Source of the DNA: Streptomyces rishiriensis
Lineage (GTDB): Bacteria > Actinomycetota > Actinomycetes > Streptomycetales > Streptomycetaceae
DNA length: 64,000 nt
Assembly (NCBI RefSeq): GCF_003112535.1
Contig: NZ_BEWA01000021.1
Location: 62,001 to 126,000 of the forward strand
Reading direction: 5' to 3'
This document shows, piece after piece, positions 26,317 through 33,837 of this stretch. The notes under the pieces were generated by a model. It was not told the origin of the DNA and did not search any database. It saw only the letters and a list, made by a program, of their open reading frames with translations. A program made the translations under genes and the position numbers. The first letter of the stretch is position 1. Every line of letters begins with the position of its first letter.

Positions 26317-27660
26317 TCAGATGTTGCGGAAGCGGTTGATGGCGTCGATGTGCTGGGCGCGCTTGTCCTCGTCGCGCACGCCCAGGCCCTCCTGGGGGGC
26401 CAGCGCGAGGACGCCGACCTTGCCCTGATGGAGGTTGCGGTGCACGTCGTAGGCGGCCTGGCCGGTCTCCTCCAGGGAGTAGACCTTCGACAGCGTCGGG
26501 TGGATCTTGCCCTTCGCGACCAGCCGGTTGGCCTCCCAGGCCTCACGGTAGTTGGCGAAGTGCGAGCCGATGATCCGCTTCAGGGACATCCACAGGTAGC
26601 GGTTGTCGTACTCGTGGTTGTAGCCCGAGGTCGAGGCGCAGGTGACGATGGTGCCGCCCTTGCGCGTGACGTAGACGGACGCACCGAAGGTCTCACGGCC
26701 GGGGTGCTCGAAGACGATGTCGACGTCCTCGCCGCCGGTGAGCTCGCGGATGCGCTTGCCGAAGCGCTTCCACTCCTTGGGGTCCTGGTGATGCTCGTCC
26801 TTCCAGAACCGGTAGTCCTCGGCGGTGCGGTCGATGATCGCCTCGGCGCCCATGGCCCGGCAGATGTCCGCCTTCTGCGGCGAGGAGACGACGCAGATCG
26901 GGTTGGCGCCGCCGGCCAGCGCGAACTGCGTGGCGTAGCTGCCGAGGCCGCCGCTCGCGCCCCAGATCAGGACGTTGTCGCCCTGCTTCATGCCGGCGCC
27001 GTTGCGGGAGACCAGCTGCCGGTAGGCGGTGGAGTTGACCAGGCCCGGGGCCGCCGCCTCCTCCCAGCTCAGGTGGTCCGGCTTGGGCATCAGCTGGTTG
27101 GACTTGACCAGCGCGATCTCCGCGAGCCCGCCGAAGTTGGTCTCGAAGCCCCAGATGCGCTGCTCGGGGTCGAGCATCGTGTCGTTGTGGCCGTCCGAGG
27201 ACTCCAGCTCGACGGAGAGACAGTGCGCGACGACCTCGTCGCCGGGGTGCCAGGCGTTGACGCCCGGACCGGTGCGCAGGACCACGCCCGCGAGGTCGGA
27301 GCCGATGATGTGGTACGGCAGGTCGTGCCGCTTGGTGAGCTCGCTGAGCCTGCCGTAGCGCTCCAGGAAGGAGAACGTCGACACCGGCTCGAAGATGGAG
27401 GTCCACACGGAGTTGTAGTTGACCGAGGAGGCCATGACGGCCACCAGGGCCTCGCCCGGCCCGAGCTCGGGCAGGGCCACCTCGTCCAGGTGGATCGACT
27501 TGCGCGGGTCCTTGTCCCGGGTCTCCAGGCCCGCGAACATCTCCGTCTCGTCCTTGTGCACGGTGATCGCACGATAGGACTCGGGGAGCGGCAGAGCGGC
27601 GAAGTCGGCCGGGGTGGACTCCGGCGACTGGATCGCGTCCAGGATCTTCTGCATGGTCAC
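26317..27660 (-). CDS. ccr: Crotonyl-CoA carboxylase/reductase
   Basis: The 447-residue medium-chain dehydrogenase/reductase fixes CO2 while reducing crotonyl-CoA with NADPH, yielding ethylmalonyl-CoA. It is the committed step of the pathway and a source of polyketide extender units. NADPH binding is seen in IWGASGGLGSYATQFA near residue 230. YHIIGSDLAGVV, EQRIWGFETNFGGLAE and GSHFANYREAWEANRLV are characteristic; the last includes the His expected near the CO2 pocket. The start is GTG at 27660, 7 bases after GGAGG; the ATG two codons later is less well spaced. A promoter with an embedded palindrome lies about 230 bases upstream. Confidence 0.96.
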   Translation of the reverse strand: MTMQKILDAIQSPESTPADFAALPLPESYRAITVHKDETEMFAGLETRDKDPRKSIHLDEVALPELGPGEALVAVMASSVNYNSVWTSIFEPVSTFSFLERYGRLSELTKRHDLPYHIIGSDLAGVVLRTGPGVNAWHPGDEVVAHCLSVELESSDGHNDTMLDPEQRIWGFETNFGGLAEIALVKSNQLMPKPDHLSWEEAAAPGLVNSTAYRQLVSRNGAGMKQGDNVLIWGASGGLGSYATQFALAGGANPICVVSSPQKADICRAMGAEAIIDRTAEDYRFWKDEHHQDPKEWKRFGKRIRELTGGEDVDIVFEHPGRETFGASVYVTRKGGTIVTCASTSGYNHEYDNRYLWMSLKRIIGSHFANYREAWEANRLVAKGKIHPTLSKVYSLEETGQAAYDVHRNLHQGKVGVLALAPQEGLGVRDEDKRAQHIDAINRFRNI

Positions 27661-27887
27661 GGTGTTGCCTCCGGCGGTGAACGCCCTGAGGGAGGGGCGC
27701 TGAGGGTTACGACGGTGCTGCTGAGGGTGTGGTGGAAGGTGCCGTCGGTTCGGCGGTGTGCTGTTCGGCAGCGCTTTGTGGCGCGGGAGGTTGCCTGTGA
27801 CGCAGGCGTCCGGGCGCGCAATCCATGAGGTTGCGGGGACAGCCGGCGTACGTGTGGTCGCTGCACGCCGGCCGCCCGGACACCTTC

Positions 27888-27916
27888 AACGTATGACACC
27901 GCGTGTCACCCCGCAA
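27888..27916 (-). promoter_or_regulatory. ccr promoter with a palindromic operator in its spacer
   Basis: Reading the reverse strand, TTGCGG (27916-27911) is a -35 and TACGTT (27893-27888) a -10, exactly 17 bases apart. The spacer contains TGACAC-GCG-GTGTCA (27908-27894), a perfect inverted repeat. A repressor bound there would block polymerase. The TetR protein encoded just upstream is the obvious candidate; this is inference. Confidence 0.72.
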
Positions 27917-27929
27917 GGCACTGAGTGCC
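27917..27929. promoter_or_regulatory. Second palindrome upstream of the ccr -35
   Basis: GGCACTGAGTGCC is a perfect inverted repeat with a one-base centre. Its centre lies 22 bases, about two helical turns, from the centre of the spacer palindrome. The half-sites (GGCAC versus GACAC) are related, so both could bind the same dimeric regulator. Confidence 0.55.
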
Positions 27930-28027
27930 AGAACTTCCACTCAGATGAAATCTTTACGTAACACATGAGCGATGATCGATCGAACGCCCTCTGAAATCTG
28001 CGCCAAAAGGTGCTCCGACACGCCAAA

Positions 28028-28051
28028 ACGGCCACCCCGTGGGGTGGCCGT
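28028..28051 (-). terminator. Intrinsic terminator of the TetR gene
   Basis: ACGGCCACCCC (28028-28038) and GGGGTGGCCGT (28041-28051) form a perfect 11-bp stem. On the reverse strand the stem is followed by TTTT (28028-28025 complement), making a classical Rho-independent terminator, which is uncommon in this GC-rich sequence. Confidence 0.88.
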
Positions 28052-28091
28052 CATCACAGCGGGAGGCGGACCCGATCGGGACCCGAGGGTC

Positions 28092-28907
28092 TCAGCGCTC
28101 CTTGAGCGCCTGCTCGATGGTGCGCATGACCTCGTCCAGCGAGGCGTCGGTCCGGGCGACCGTCACCAGCACCTCGCCCTGCGCGGAGACCGCCGCCGGG
28201 GCCGGCCGCGAGGCGCCCGCGCCGCTGCGCCCGGCCCCGATGCCGGTGCCGAAGGTGCGGCGGACGATCGCGAAGGCGTGGTCGAGCTGGGCCTCGACGT
28301 CACCCTGCCCGCCCGCCCTGAGCCAGCGCCGCAGCACGTGGTTGTGGGCGGTGACCACGGCGGACGCGGCGACCTCGGCCAGCAGCGGATCGTCGTTGGC
28401 GTCGTCGTCGTGCGCGTGCTCGTCGAAGTGGCCGAGCAGGTAGCGGGTGAAGAGGCGCTCGTAGCGGGCCACCGACGCGATCTCCGCCTCGCGCAGCGTG
28501 GGCACCTCGCGCGTCAGCTTGTAGCGGGCGACCGAGATCTCCGGCCGGGCCGCGTACATCTTCATGACCTCTTTGATGCCACGGCACACCGTGTCGAGCG
28601 GATGCTCGTGCGCGGGGGCCGCGTTCAGGACGGCCTCCGCCCGGATCAGGGTGTCGTCGTGGTCGGGGAAGATCGCCTCTTCCTTGGAGCGGAAGTGCCG
28701 GAAGAAGGTGCGGCGGGCGACCCCGGCCGCGGCCGCGATCTCGTCGACCGTGGTCGCCTCGTATCCCTTGGTCGAGAACAGCTCCATGGCCGCGGCCGCC
28801 AGTTCTCGGCGCATCTTGAGCCGTTGGGCGGCCGCGCGGCTGCCCGCGGCGCTCTCGGGCGCGTCGGACGTGACGGGTGTGCGTGAGGACCTGGCGGGCT
28901 GGGACAT
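28092..28907 (-). CDS. TetR-family regulator beside ccr
   Basis: The 271-residue protein has an N-terminal TetR DNA-binding domain at about 33-85: LAAAAMELFSTKGYEATTVDEIA, then GVARRTFFRHFRSKEEAI. The C-terminal ligand domain is helical, with a Gly/Ala/Pro-rich linker near 215-240 and a terminal helix. The start is taken as ATG 28907 (MSQPARSS); an upstream in-frame ATG at 28925 also exists, and neither has a strong ribosome site. It lies between the 3-hydroxyacyl-CoA dehydrogenase gene and ccr on the same strand and ends at a strong terminator, so it is not cotranscribed with ccr. It probably controls the ethylmalonyl-CoA genes through the palindrome in the ccr promoter. Confidence 0.9.
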   Translation of the reverse strand: MSQPARSSRTPVTSDAPESAAGSRAAAQRLKMRRELAAAAMELFSTKGYEATTVDEIAAAAGVARRTFFRHFRSKEEAIFPDHDDTLIRAEAVLNAAPAHEHPLDTVCRGIKEVMKMYAARPEISVARYKLTREVPTLREAEIASVARYERLFTRYLLGHFDEHAHDDDANDDPLLAEVAASAVVTAHNHVLRRWLRAGGQGDVEAQLDHAFAIVRRTFGTGIGAGRSGAGASRPAPAAVSAQGEVLVTVARTDASLDEVMRTIEQALKER

Positions 28908-29043
28908 GACCTGAACGTACTGCATGTGCGCAGCTCGGTGCGCAGGTCCGGGTCCTGCCCGGCCCCCGGCGCGCGGGGGCCCGCCGGCGGGCCCGAGCAG
29001 CCCGCCCCAGTCCCCGCGCGCCGGGCGCCGGTCGCCGGGCCCG

Positions 29044-30849
29044 TCAGCGGCGGGCATATTCGCGGAAGCCGCGGCCGGTCTTGCGGCCGAGGCAGCCCGC
29101 GGCCACCAGGTGCTCCAGGAGCGGGGCCGGAGCCAGTCCCGGGTCGCGGAACTCGCGGTGCAGGACCTTCTCGATGGCGAGCGAGACGTCGAGCCCGACG
29201 ACGTCCAGCAGCTCGAAGGGGCCCATCGGGTAGCCGCCGCCCAGCTTCATCGCCGCGTCGATGTCGTCGAGGGTCGCGTAGTGCTCCTGCACCATCTTGA
29301 TCGCGTTGTTGAGGTACGGGAAGAGCAGCGCGTTCACGATGAAGCCGGCGCGGTCCCCGCAGTCGACGGCGTGCTTCTTGATCCGGGCGCACACCTCGCG
29401 GACCGTGGCGTGGACGTCGTCGGCCGTCAGCACCGTGCGGACCACCTCGACCAGCTTCATCGCCGGAGCGGGGTTGAAGAAGTGCATCCCGATCACGTCC
29501 TGCGGGCGCGAGGTGGCGCGGGCGCAGGCGACGACCGGCAGCGAGGAGGTCGTCGTGGCGAGGACCGCGCCGGGCTTGCAGACCTTGTCCAGGGCGGCGA
29601 ACAGCTGCTGCTTGACCTCCAGGTCCTCGGCGACCGCCTCCAGGGCGAGGTCGACGTCGGCGAACGCGTCGTAGGAGCCGGCCGGGGTGATCCGGTCCAG
29701 GATCTGGGCGGCGGCCTCCGCGGTCAGCCTGCCCTTGTCGACCGAGCGGGCGAGCGACGTGCCGATCCGGGCCTTGGCGGTCTGCGCCTTCTCCTCGCTG
29801 CGGGCGGCGAGGACGACGTCGTAGCCGGCCTTGGCGAAGACCTCGGCGATGCCGGAGGCCATGGTGCCCGAGCCCGCGACCCCGACCGAGGCGACCGGGC
29901 GGCCCGCGGTCCCGGCTCCGCCGGACCGGGGCGTCAGCGCGTCCGGGACGACCGTCGCGCTGCCGGGGGCGTCGTAGGTGTAGAAGCCGCGGCCCGACTT
30001 ACGGCCCGTCAGACCGGCCTCGCTGAGCTGCTTGAGGATGGGGGCGGGTGCGTGCAGCCGGTCGCGGGACTCGGCGTACATGGCCTCCAGGACCGTGCGG
30101 GCGGTGTCCACGCCGATCAGGTCCAGCAGCGCGAGCGGGCCCATCGGCAGCCCGCAGCCCAGCCGCATCGCGGCGTCGATGTCCTCGCGGGAGGCATAGC
30201 GGGCCTCGTACATCGCGGCCGCCTGGTTGAGATAGCCGAACAGCAGGCCGTCCGCGACGAAGCCGGGCCGGTCGCCCACCGCGACGGGCTCCTTGCCGAG
30301 GTCGAGGGCCAGCTCGGTGACGGCGGCGACGGCGGCGGGCGCGGTCAGCACCGAGGAGACCACCTCGACCAGCTTCATGGCCGGCGCCGGGTTGAAGAAG
30401 TGCAGCCCCAACACCCGCTCCGGGCGGGCCGATTCGGCGGCGAGGCGGGTGACGGAGAGCGCGTTGGTGCCGGTGGCCAGGATCGTCTCGGGCCGCACGA
30501 CCGAGTCCAGCTCACGGAAGATCTGCTGCTTGATCTCGTACGACTCGGGGGCCACCTCGATGACCAGGTCGGCGTCGGCGGCCGTGCCCAGGTCGGTGGA
30601 GACGCGGACGCGGGCCAGGACGGCCGTGCGCTCCTGCTCGGTGAGCCGGCCGCGCTGCACGGCGCGGGCGGTGGAGGCCTCCAGCGCGGCGAGGGACCGC
30701 GCGGCCTGGGCCTCGCTGACGTCGACGCCGATCACCGTGCGGCCGGCCTTGGCGAGGACCTCGGCGATGCCGGTGCCCATGGTGCCGAGGCCGATGACGG
30801 CGATCGTCCGGAGCGGGGACAGAGGGGTGTCGGACAGGGGAGCGGCCAT
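29044..30849 (-). CDS. Tandem-duplicated 3-hydroxyacyl-CoA (3-hydroxybutyryl-CoA) dehydrogenase
   Basis: The 601-residue protein contains two complete 3-hydroxyacyl-CoA dehydrogenase units. The first (about 14-295) has VIGLGTMGTGIAEVLAKAG for NAD(P) and LGLHFFNPAPAMKLVEVV. The second (about 320-600) has GVAGSGTMASGIAEVFAKAG and IGMHFFNPAPAMKLVEVV. Both keep the catalytic histidine (HFFNP) and the C-terminal domain (GRKSGRGFYTY, GRKTGRGFREY). Single-unit enzymes are about 285 residues, so this is a fusion after duplication. Next to the ccr operon it would supply crotonyl-CoA precursors from acetoacetyl-CoA or work in the reverse direction. GGAG precedes the ATG by 8 bases. Confidence 0.93.
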   Translation of the reverse strand: MAAPLSDTPLSPLRTIAVIGLGTMGTGIAEVLAKAGRTVIGVDVSEAQAARSLAALEASTARAVQRGRLTEQERTAVLARVRVSTDLGTAADADLVIEVAPESYEIKQQIFRELDSVVRPETILATGTNALSVTRLAAESARPERVLGLHFFNPAPAMKLVEVVSSVLTAPAAVAAVTELALDLGKEPVAVGDRPGFVADGLLFGYLNQAAAMYEARYASREDIDAAMRLGCGLPMGPLALLDLIGVDTARTVLEAMYAESRDRLHAPAPILKQLSEAGLTGRKSGRGFYTYDAPGSATVVPDALTPRSGGAGTAGRPVASVGVAGSGTMASGIAEVFAKAGYDVVLAARSEEKAQTAKARIGTSLARSVDKGRLTAEAAAQILDRITPAGSYDAFADVDLALEAVAEDLEVKQQLFAALDKVCKPGAVLATTTSSLPVVACARATSRPQDVIGMHFFNPAPAMKLVEVVRTVLTADDVHATVREVCARIKKHAVDCGDRAGFIVNALLFPYLNNAIKMVQEHYATLDDIDAAMKLGGGYPMGPFELLDVVGLDVSLAIEKVLHREFRDPGLAPAPLLEHLVAAGCLGRKTGRGFREYARR

Positions 30850-31226
30850 CGCGGGACTCCAGGAATGAGGTGACGACTGGGAACGCGCCCGGGTGCGCCG
30901 GAGAGGCCTCTGCGAGGCCCGGGCGCACCGGGTGCACGGAAAGGGGTGCGGGTGTTGCCGGGCTGCGAGCGCACACGCCCGGTGCCGTCGCCGTGGGCGT
31001 GCACACGCCCGGAGACGAACGGCGGATCCGACCGGCCCTGTCCCGTGGCCGGGTCGTACAGCGGTACACGTGGTACCGAACCGACATCTCGCGGCGACTG
31101 CGTCACCAGGCCGCCACGAGGAGGTGCTGCGAGTGGGTGACTCGCTCGTATGAGCTTAACCGGTGGGTAACGAGCGCGCCAGCCCCCGTTTCTGTGACGT
31201 GTTCCGCACCGGTTCACGCACACGGG
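30850..31226. promoter_or_regulatory. Upstream region of the hydroxyacyl-CoA dehydrogenase, with repeats
   Basis: In these 377 bases I see no gene. GCACACGCCCGG occurs at 30971-30982 and again at 31001-31012, exactly 30 bases apart. GGTACACGTGGTACC (31063-31077) is a palindrome. Near 31145-31186, CGCTCGT and ACGAGCG flank a TTAACC/GGGTAA pair. The region should contain the dehydrogenase promoter on the reverse strand; no hexamers could be assigned. Confidence 0.5.
31063..31077. promoter_or_regulatory. GGTAC-n5-GTACC palindrome
   Basis: GGTAC (31063-31067) and GTACC (31073-31077) flank ACGTG. It lies about 215 bases before the hydroxyacyl-CoA dehydrogenase start in a non-coding stretch. A regulator site is plausible; its spacing differs from the palindrome in the ccr promoter. 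Confidence 0.4.
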
Positions 31227-31550
31227 TCACGCGTCGGGCCACGCGTCGGGCGCCGGGGCGGCCCCGCCCCGGTTGCCGCCCTGGGCGCCGTCGCGGCGCG
31301 GGCGCAGGTGCAGATACAGCGTCACGCAGACGCCGAGCCCCGCCACGCACACCGAGGCCATCCCGACGTACACGCCCGCGAGGACGGGACGGGCGGGCAG
31401 TTGCCAGACGGCCACGCCGACCGCGGCGAGGCAGCAGGCGACGAGGACGTGGATGACCGTCCGCAGGGCGAGGAGCCGACGGCGTTCCGTCCGGCCGTCG
31501 GGTGTCTCGTGCGCGGTGTTCTTCTCCGCGGGGGTGCCGTGAGTCGCCAT
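31227..31550 (-). CDS. Small two-helix membrane protein, unrecognised
   Basis: The 107-residue protein has a charged N-terminus (residues 1-27), two hydrophobic helices (about 28-50 and 55-82) and a Gly/Ala/Pro-rich tail. I do not recognise a family. The helix pair with LRTVIHVLVACCLAAVGVAVW and a short loop would place both termini on the same side of the membrane. The ribosome site is weak (GGACAC). It lies downstream of the sigma-like pair on the same strand, 167 bases after its stop. Codon use looks genuine, with G/C at third positions. Confidence 0.65.
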   Translation of the reverse strand: MATHGTPAEKNTAHETPDGRTERRRLLALRTVIHVLVACCLAAVGVAVWQLPARPVLAGVYVGMASVCVAGLGVCVTLYLHLRPRRDGAQGGNRGGAAPAPDAWPDA

Positions 31551-31717
31551 CGTCGTGCTGTGTCCGTTCTCGGGCGGGGGCGGGGTGATGCGGTGGGGGG
31601 TTCGCCGAGCGGGGGGTGCGCCGGAGCGCGGGCCGCGGGCGCGCGCGTGGGGGGGCGGCGCGCCGGGTGCCGCCGCACCCCGGGCCGGAGCCGGGGGAGC
31701 GGCGGCTGTTCAGCACG

Positions 31718-32176
31718 TCAGCCGGCCAGCGCCTCCGCGCCGTCCAGCTGCGCGACGATGGGCCGGCCGCCGCGGGCGGGCGTGCCGACGCCGCCCTCCT
31801 TGCGTCGGACGCGCCCCTCCTGGCCGCTTCTGTCGCTCTCCGGCCGCCGGTCCGCCGCCGGGGCGGCCGCGGGCCGGGTGCGCTCCCCGTGGAGCACCCG
31901 GCCGAGCAGGACCAGGCGGGCGATCGACTCGTCCGACAGGTGCCGCAGGGCGAGCAGGGCGCGTCCCGTGACGGACTGCGCGCGCGCGGTCGCGTCGAAG
32001 TAGAGCGGCGACGCCCAGGGAGCGGCGGCGGGATCGCCTCCGGCTGCCCTGCGGCCGATCTCGGCCGTGATGTCCTCCAGGTACCGGGCATCGTGCTCCA
32101 GCCACTCCTGGGGAGTGGGCGGAGCGGCATGGTCGATCAGACGCGCCTTGCGGCGGTACGCCGTCGGATGGGTCAT
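31718..32176 (-). CDS. Unrecognised protein coupled to the sigma-like gene
   Basis: The 152-residue soluble protein has no membrane segment and no family that I recognise. The N-terminal two thirds (residues 5-105) is probably helical and folded: RRKARLIDHAAPPTPQEWLE, ITAEIGRRA, ALLALRHLSDESIARLVLLG. The C-terminus is charged and Arg-rich. The start ATG overlaps the stop of the sigma-like gene by 4 bases and also has a strong AAGGAAGGAGA ribosome site. Coupled translation suggests the two products act together, perhaps as a partner or antagonist of the sigma-like protein. That role is inference from position only. Confidence 0.7.
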   Translation of the reverse strand: MTHPTAYRRKARLIDHAAPPTPQEWLEHDARYLEDITAEIGRRAAGGDPAAAPWASPLYFDATARAQSVTGRALLALRHLSDESIARLVLLGRVLHGERTRPAAAPAADRRPESDRSGQEGRVRRKEGGVGTPARGGRPIVAQLDGAEALAG

Positions 32177-32742
32177 GGCTTCTCCTTCCTTCTGTGGATC
32201 TCCACGTCGAAGAAGCCCCTCTGGAGCTCCTCCACACAGACGCCGGCGGATGTCAGACGGGCCCTGGCCCGGCTCATGACCTTGCTGCTCCAGCCCTGGG
32301 AGCGGCCCAGCACCTCGGCGGTCCTGGCGTTGGTCCACCCGTGGAAGGCGATGAGCCGGTAGACCGCCCGGTCCGGCTGCGGGAGGGCGTCGACCGCGGC
32401 CAGCCACGGCTGGAACCCGTCGTCCACCTCGCCGAACCGGAAGCCGTAGAGCGAGACCAGCGGGACGAGGTGGATCTCGCACGGGCCGCAGCAGTTCTGA
32501 CGCACCCTCAGGTCGTCGGCCGCGAGCTGCATGCTCACGTCCATCAGCCGCTCGTACGCCTCCTGCACGCCGGTCCCGGCGGGCAGCAGGGGCAGCGTCC
32601 TGGCGAACGCCTCCTGCGTGAGGGCCGTGACGTTGCAGCGAGGGTCGTCGTAGGCCTCGAACGTGTCGAACTGCACCTTGTGGAACAGGCTGCGTATCAG
32701 TTCCGTGTGGTGGGACGGGTCGAGTGTCAAAGTAGGACTCAT
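32173..32742 (-). CDS. Sigma-factor-region-4-like DNA-binding protein
   Basis: The 189-residue protein ends in a helix-turn-helix like sigma-70 region 4: ALPQPDRAVYRLIAFHGWTN, then RTAEVLGRSQGWSSKVMSRARARL (about 119-163). Residues 1-115 do not look like a normal sigma region 2. Instead they hold a helical segment and a Cys/His cluster, C84, C85, C88 and H91 in NCCGPCEIH, which could bind metal or respond to redox. A divergent ECF sigma factor that lost region 2, or a one-component regulator with a LuxR/sigma-type helix-turn-helix, are both possible. The ATG has AAGGG about 12 bases upstream. A long AT-richer region lies upstream. Confidence 0.65.
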   Translation of the reverse strand: MSPTLTLDPSHHTELIRSLFHKVQFDTFEAYDDPRCNVTALTQEAFARTLPLLPAGTGVQEAYERLMDVSMQLAADDLRVRQNCCGPCEIHLVPLVSLYGFRFGEVDDGFQPWLAAVDALPQPDRAVYRLIAFHGWTNARTAEVLGRSQGWSSKVMSRARARLTSAGVCVEELQRGFFDVEIHRRKEKP

Positions 32743-32969
32743 TTTGTTCAGGGCCCTTCGGACAAAACGATGGCGCCGCCGGCGCCTCGGTGCAGGAGCT
32801 CATCGGCTCGCATCGATGGGTCACATCATCAGGGGGGTGTCCCAGGACCCTTTCCTGGGCGCCCCGGACACCACCTGACGACGCGTTACTTATCAGTAGC
32901 AACGTTCCCGCCGCACTGTTGAACGGGGATAGTACTGATGCTCGTAGCCACCCCTTTCCGCCCGTTGGA

Positions 32970-32983
32970 TTCGCTATAGCGAA
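32970..32983. promoter_or_regulatory. Perfect palindrome TTCGCTATAGCGAA
   Basis: A 14-base perfect inverted repeat in the non-coding region, 228 bases before the sigma-like gene and 272 bases before the HEAT gene. Its AT-rich core stands out in this genome. It is probably an operator for one of the divergent genes; the regulator is unknown. Confidence 0.5.
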
Positions 32984-33242
32984 CAAACTTGATCTCCGGT
33001 CGGCCGAACCTGACCGCCGCTGATCGAAGGTGCCCTCCGGGCCCGGCTCCGCCGTCCCGGACGCCCGTCATCGCCGCACGTCACCGGCCGGAGGCGCGGT
33101 GGGCCCGGCCCGGTCGCAAGCGGTCCCGAGCGGGACGAAGCGTGCGTTTGCGCGGTCTTCCCGGCATCGACCGAGGCACGGGTCATGCGCCCGGTTGTGC
33201 CCCCGTGCGCCGCTGCGCGCCGTACGGCCCCGGAGCCTGTCC

Positions 33243-33248
33243 TAGGCT
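33243..33248 (+). promoter_or_regulatory. -10 element of a leaderless promoter
   Basis: TAGGCT lies exactly six bases before the ATG of the HEAT-repeat gene. The same arrangement is seen at several other genes in this window. No good -35 hexamer was found 17-18 bases upstream. Confidence 0.55.
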
Positions 33249-33254
33249 CGGCAC

Positions 33255-33830
33255 ATGGACGAAGAGTTGCGATCCCTCACGGAGCGCTTACGGCGCGAGT
33301 CCGGCGCGACGCCCGCGTACGAGCGGCTGGCGGGCGCCGCGGACCCCGACGAACTGGCGGACGTGCTCACCGAGCCGGGGCAGCCCCTGTGGGCCAGGGA
33401 ACTGGCCGCGTTCCGGCTCGGACTCGCAGGCGACCGACGGGCCTTCGAGACGCTCGTCCTGCTGCTCAACCACCGGGACCCCCCGCGCTGCGCCTCCGCC
33501 GCCCACGCGCTCGCCCGCCTCGGCGACCCCCGCACCGCCCGCGCCGCGGCCGCCCTGGCCACCAACGAACTGCGCGTCGCCTACGCCCTGCATCCCGTCC
33601 GGCTGCTGGTGGAACTGCGCGCGCCCGAGTCGGTGCCCGCGCTGATCACGACGCTGCAGCGGCGGCTGCGGCCGCACGACCCCTACCGGCGGGTGGCCCT
33701 CGCCTGCGTCGAGGGGCTGGGCGCGCTGGGCGACGGCCGGGCCCGGCCGGTGCTGAACGACGCCATGGCCCACCCGGTGCTCGCACAGGCTGCCGTGCAC
33801 GCCCTCGCGCGGATCCCCCGGCAGCGGTGA
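33255..33830 (+). CDS. HEAT-repeat protein with a TTA codon
   Basis: The 191-residue protein is made of helical HEAT-like repeats from about residue 30 to the end: LWARELAAFRLGLAGD, CASAAHALARLGDP, YRRVALACVEGLGALGD, LAQAAVHALARI. Such proteins usually act as binding scaffolds. Codon 12 (33288-33290) is TTA, the rare leucine codon read by the bldA tRNA in Streptomyces, so translation may be limited to late growth. The transcript is probably leaderless: TAGGCT (33243-33248) lies six bases before the ATG and there is no ribosome site. The partner it binds is unknown. It converges on the GNAT gene with a 7-base gap. Confidence 0.85.
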   Translation: MDEELRSLTERLRRESGATPAYERLAGAADPDELADVLTEPGQPLWARELAAFRLGLAGDRRAFETLVLLLNHRDPPRCASAAHALARLGDPRTARAAAALATNELRVAYALHPVRLLVELRAPESVPALITTLQRRLRPHDPYRRVALACVEGLGALGDGRARPVLNDAMAHPVLAQAAVHALARIPRQR

Positions 33831-33837
33831 CGCACCC

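Larger units (their letters stand above)
27661..28091. promoter_or_regulatory. Regulatory region between ccr and the TetR gene
   Basis: This 431-base stretch holds the ccr leader (about 225 bases of mostly GC-rich sequence), a promoter with a central palindrome (27888-27916), a second palindrome (27917-27929), an AT-richer segment at 27940-28000, and the terminator of the TetR gene (28028-28051). No small gene with a good ribosome site was seen in the leader. Confidence 0.7.
32743..33254. promoter_or_regulatory. AT-richer intergenic region between sigma-like and HEAT genes
   Basis: No gene is seen in these 512 bases. A hairpin CCCAGG (32841-32846)/CCTGGG (32854-32859) lies in the leader of the sigma-like gene. 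ATCAGTA (32892-32898) and TACTGAT (32933-32939) are inverted copies 34 bases apart. TTCGCTATAGCGAA (32970-32983) is a perfect 14-base palindrome. The right part (33000-33240) is GC-rich without recognised signals, up to the -10 of the HEAT gene at 33243. Confidence 0.55.

Noticed and set aside
32743..33254. ECF-type promoter (GGAAC...CGTC) for the sigma-like gene
   Set aside because: GGAAC and CGTC occur on the right strand but are 20 bases apart, too far for the usual 16-18 spacing.
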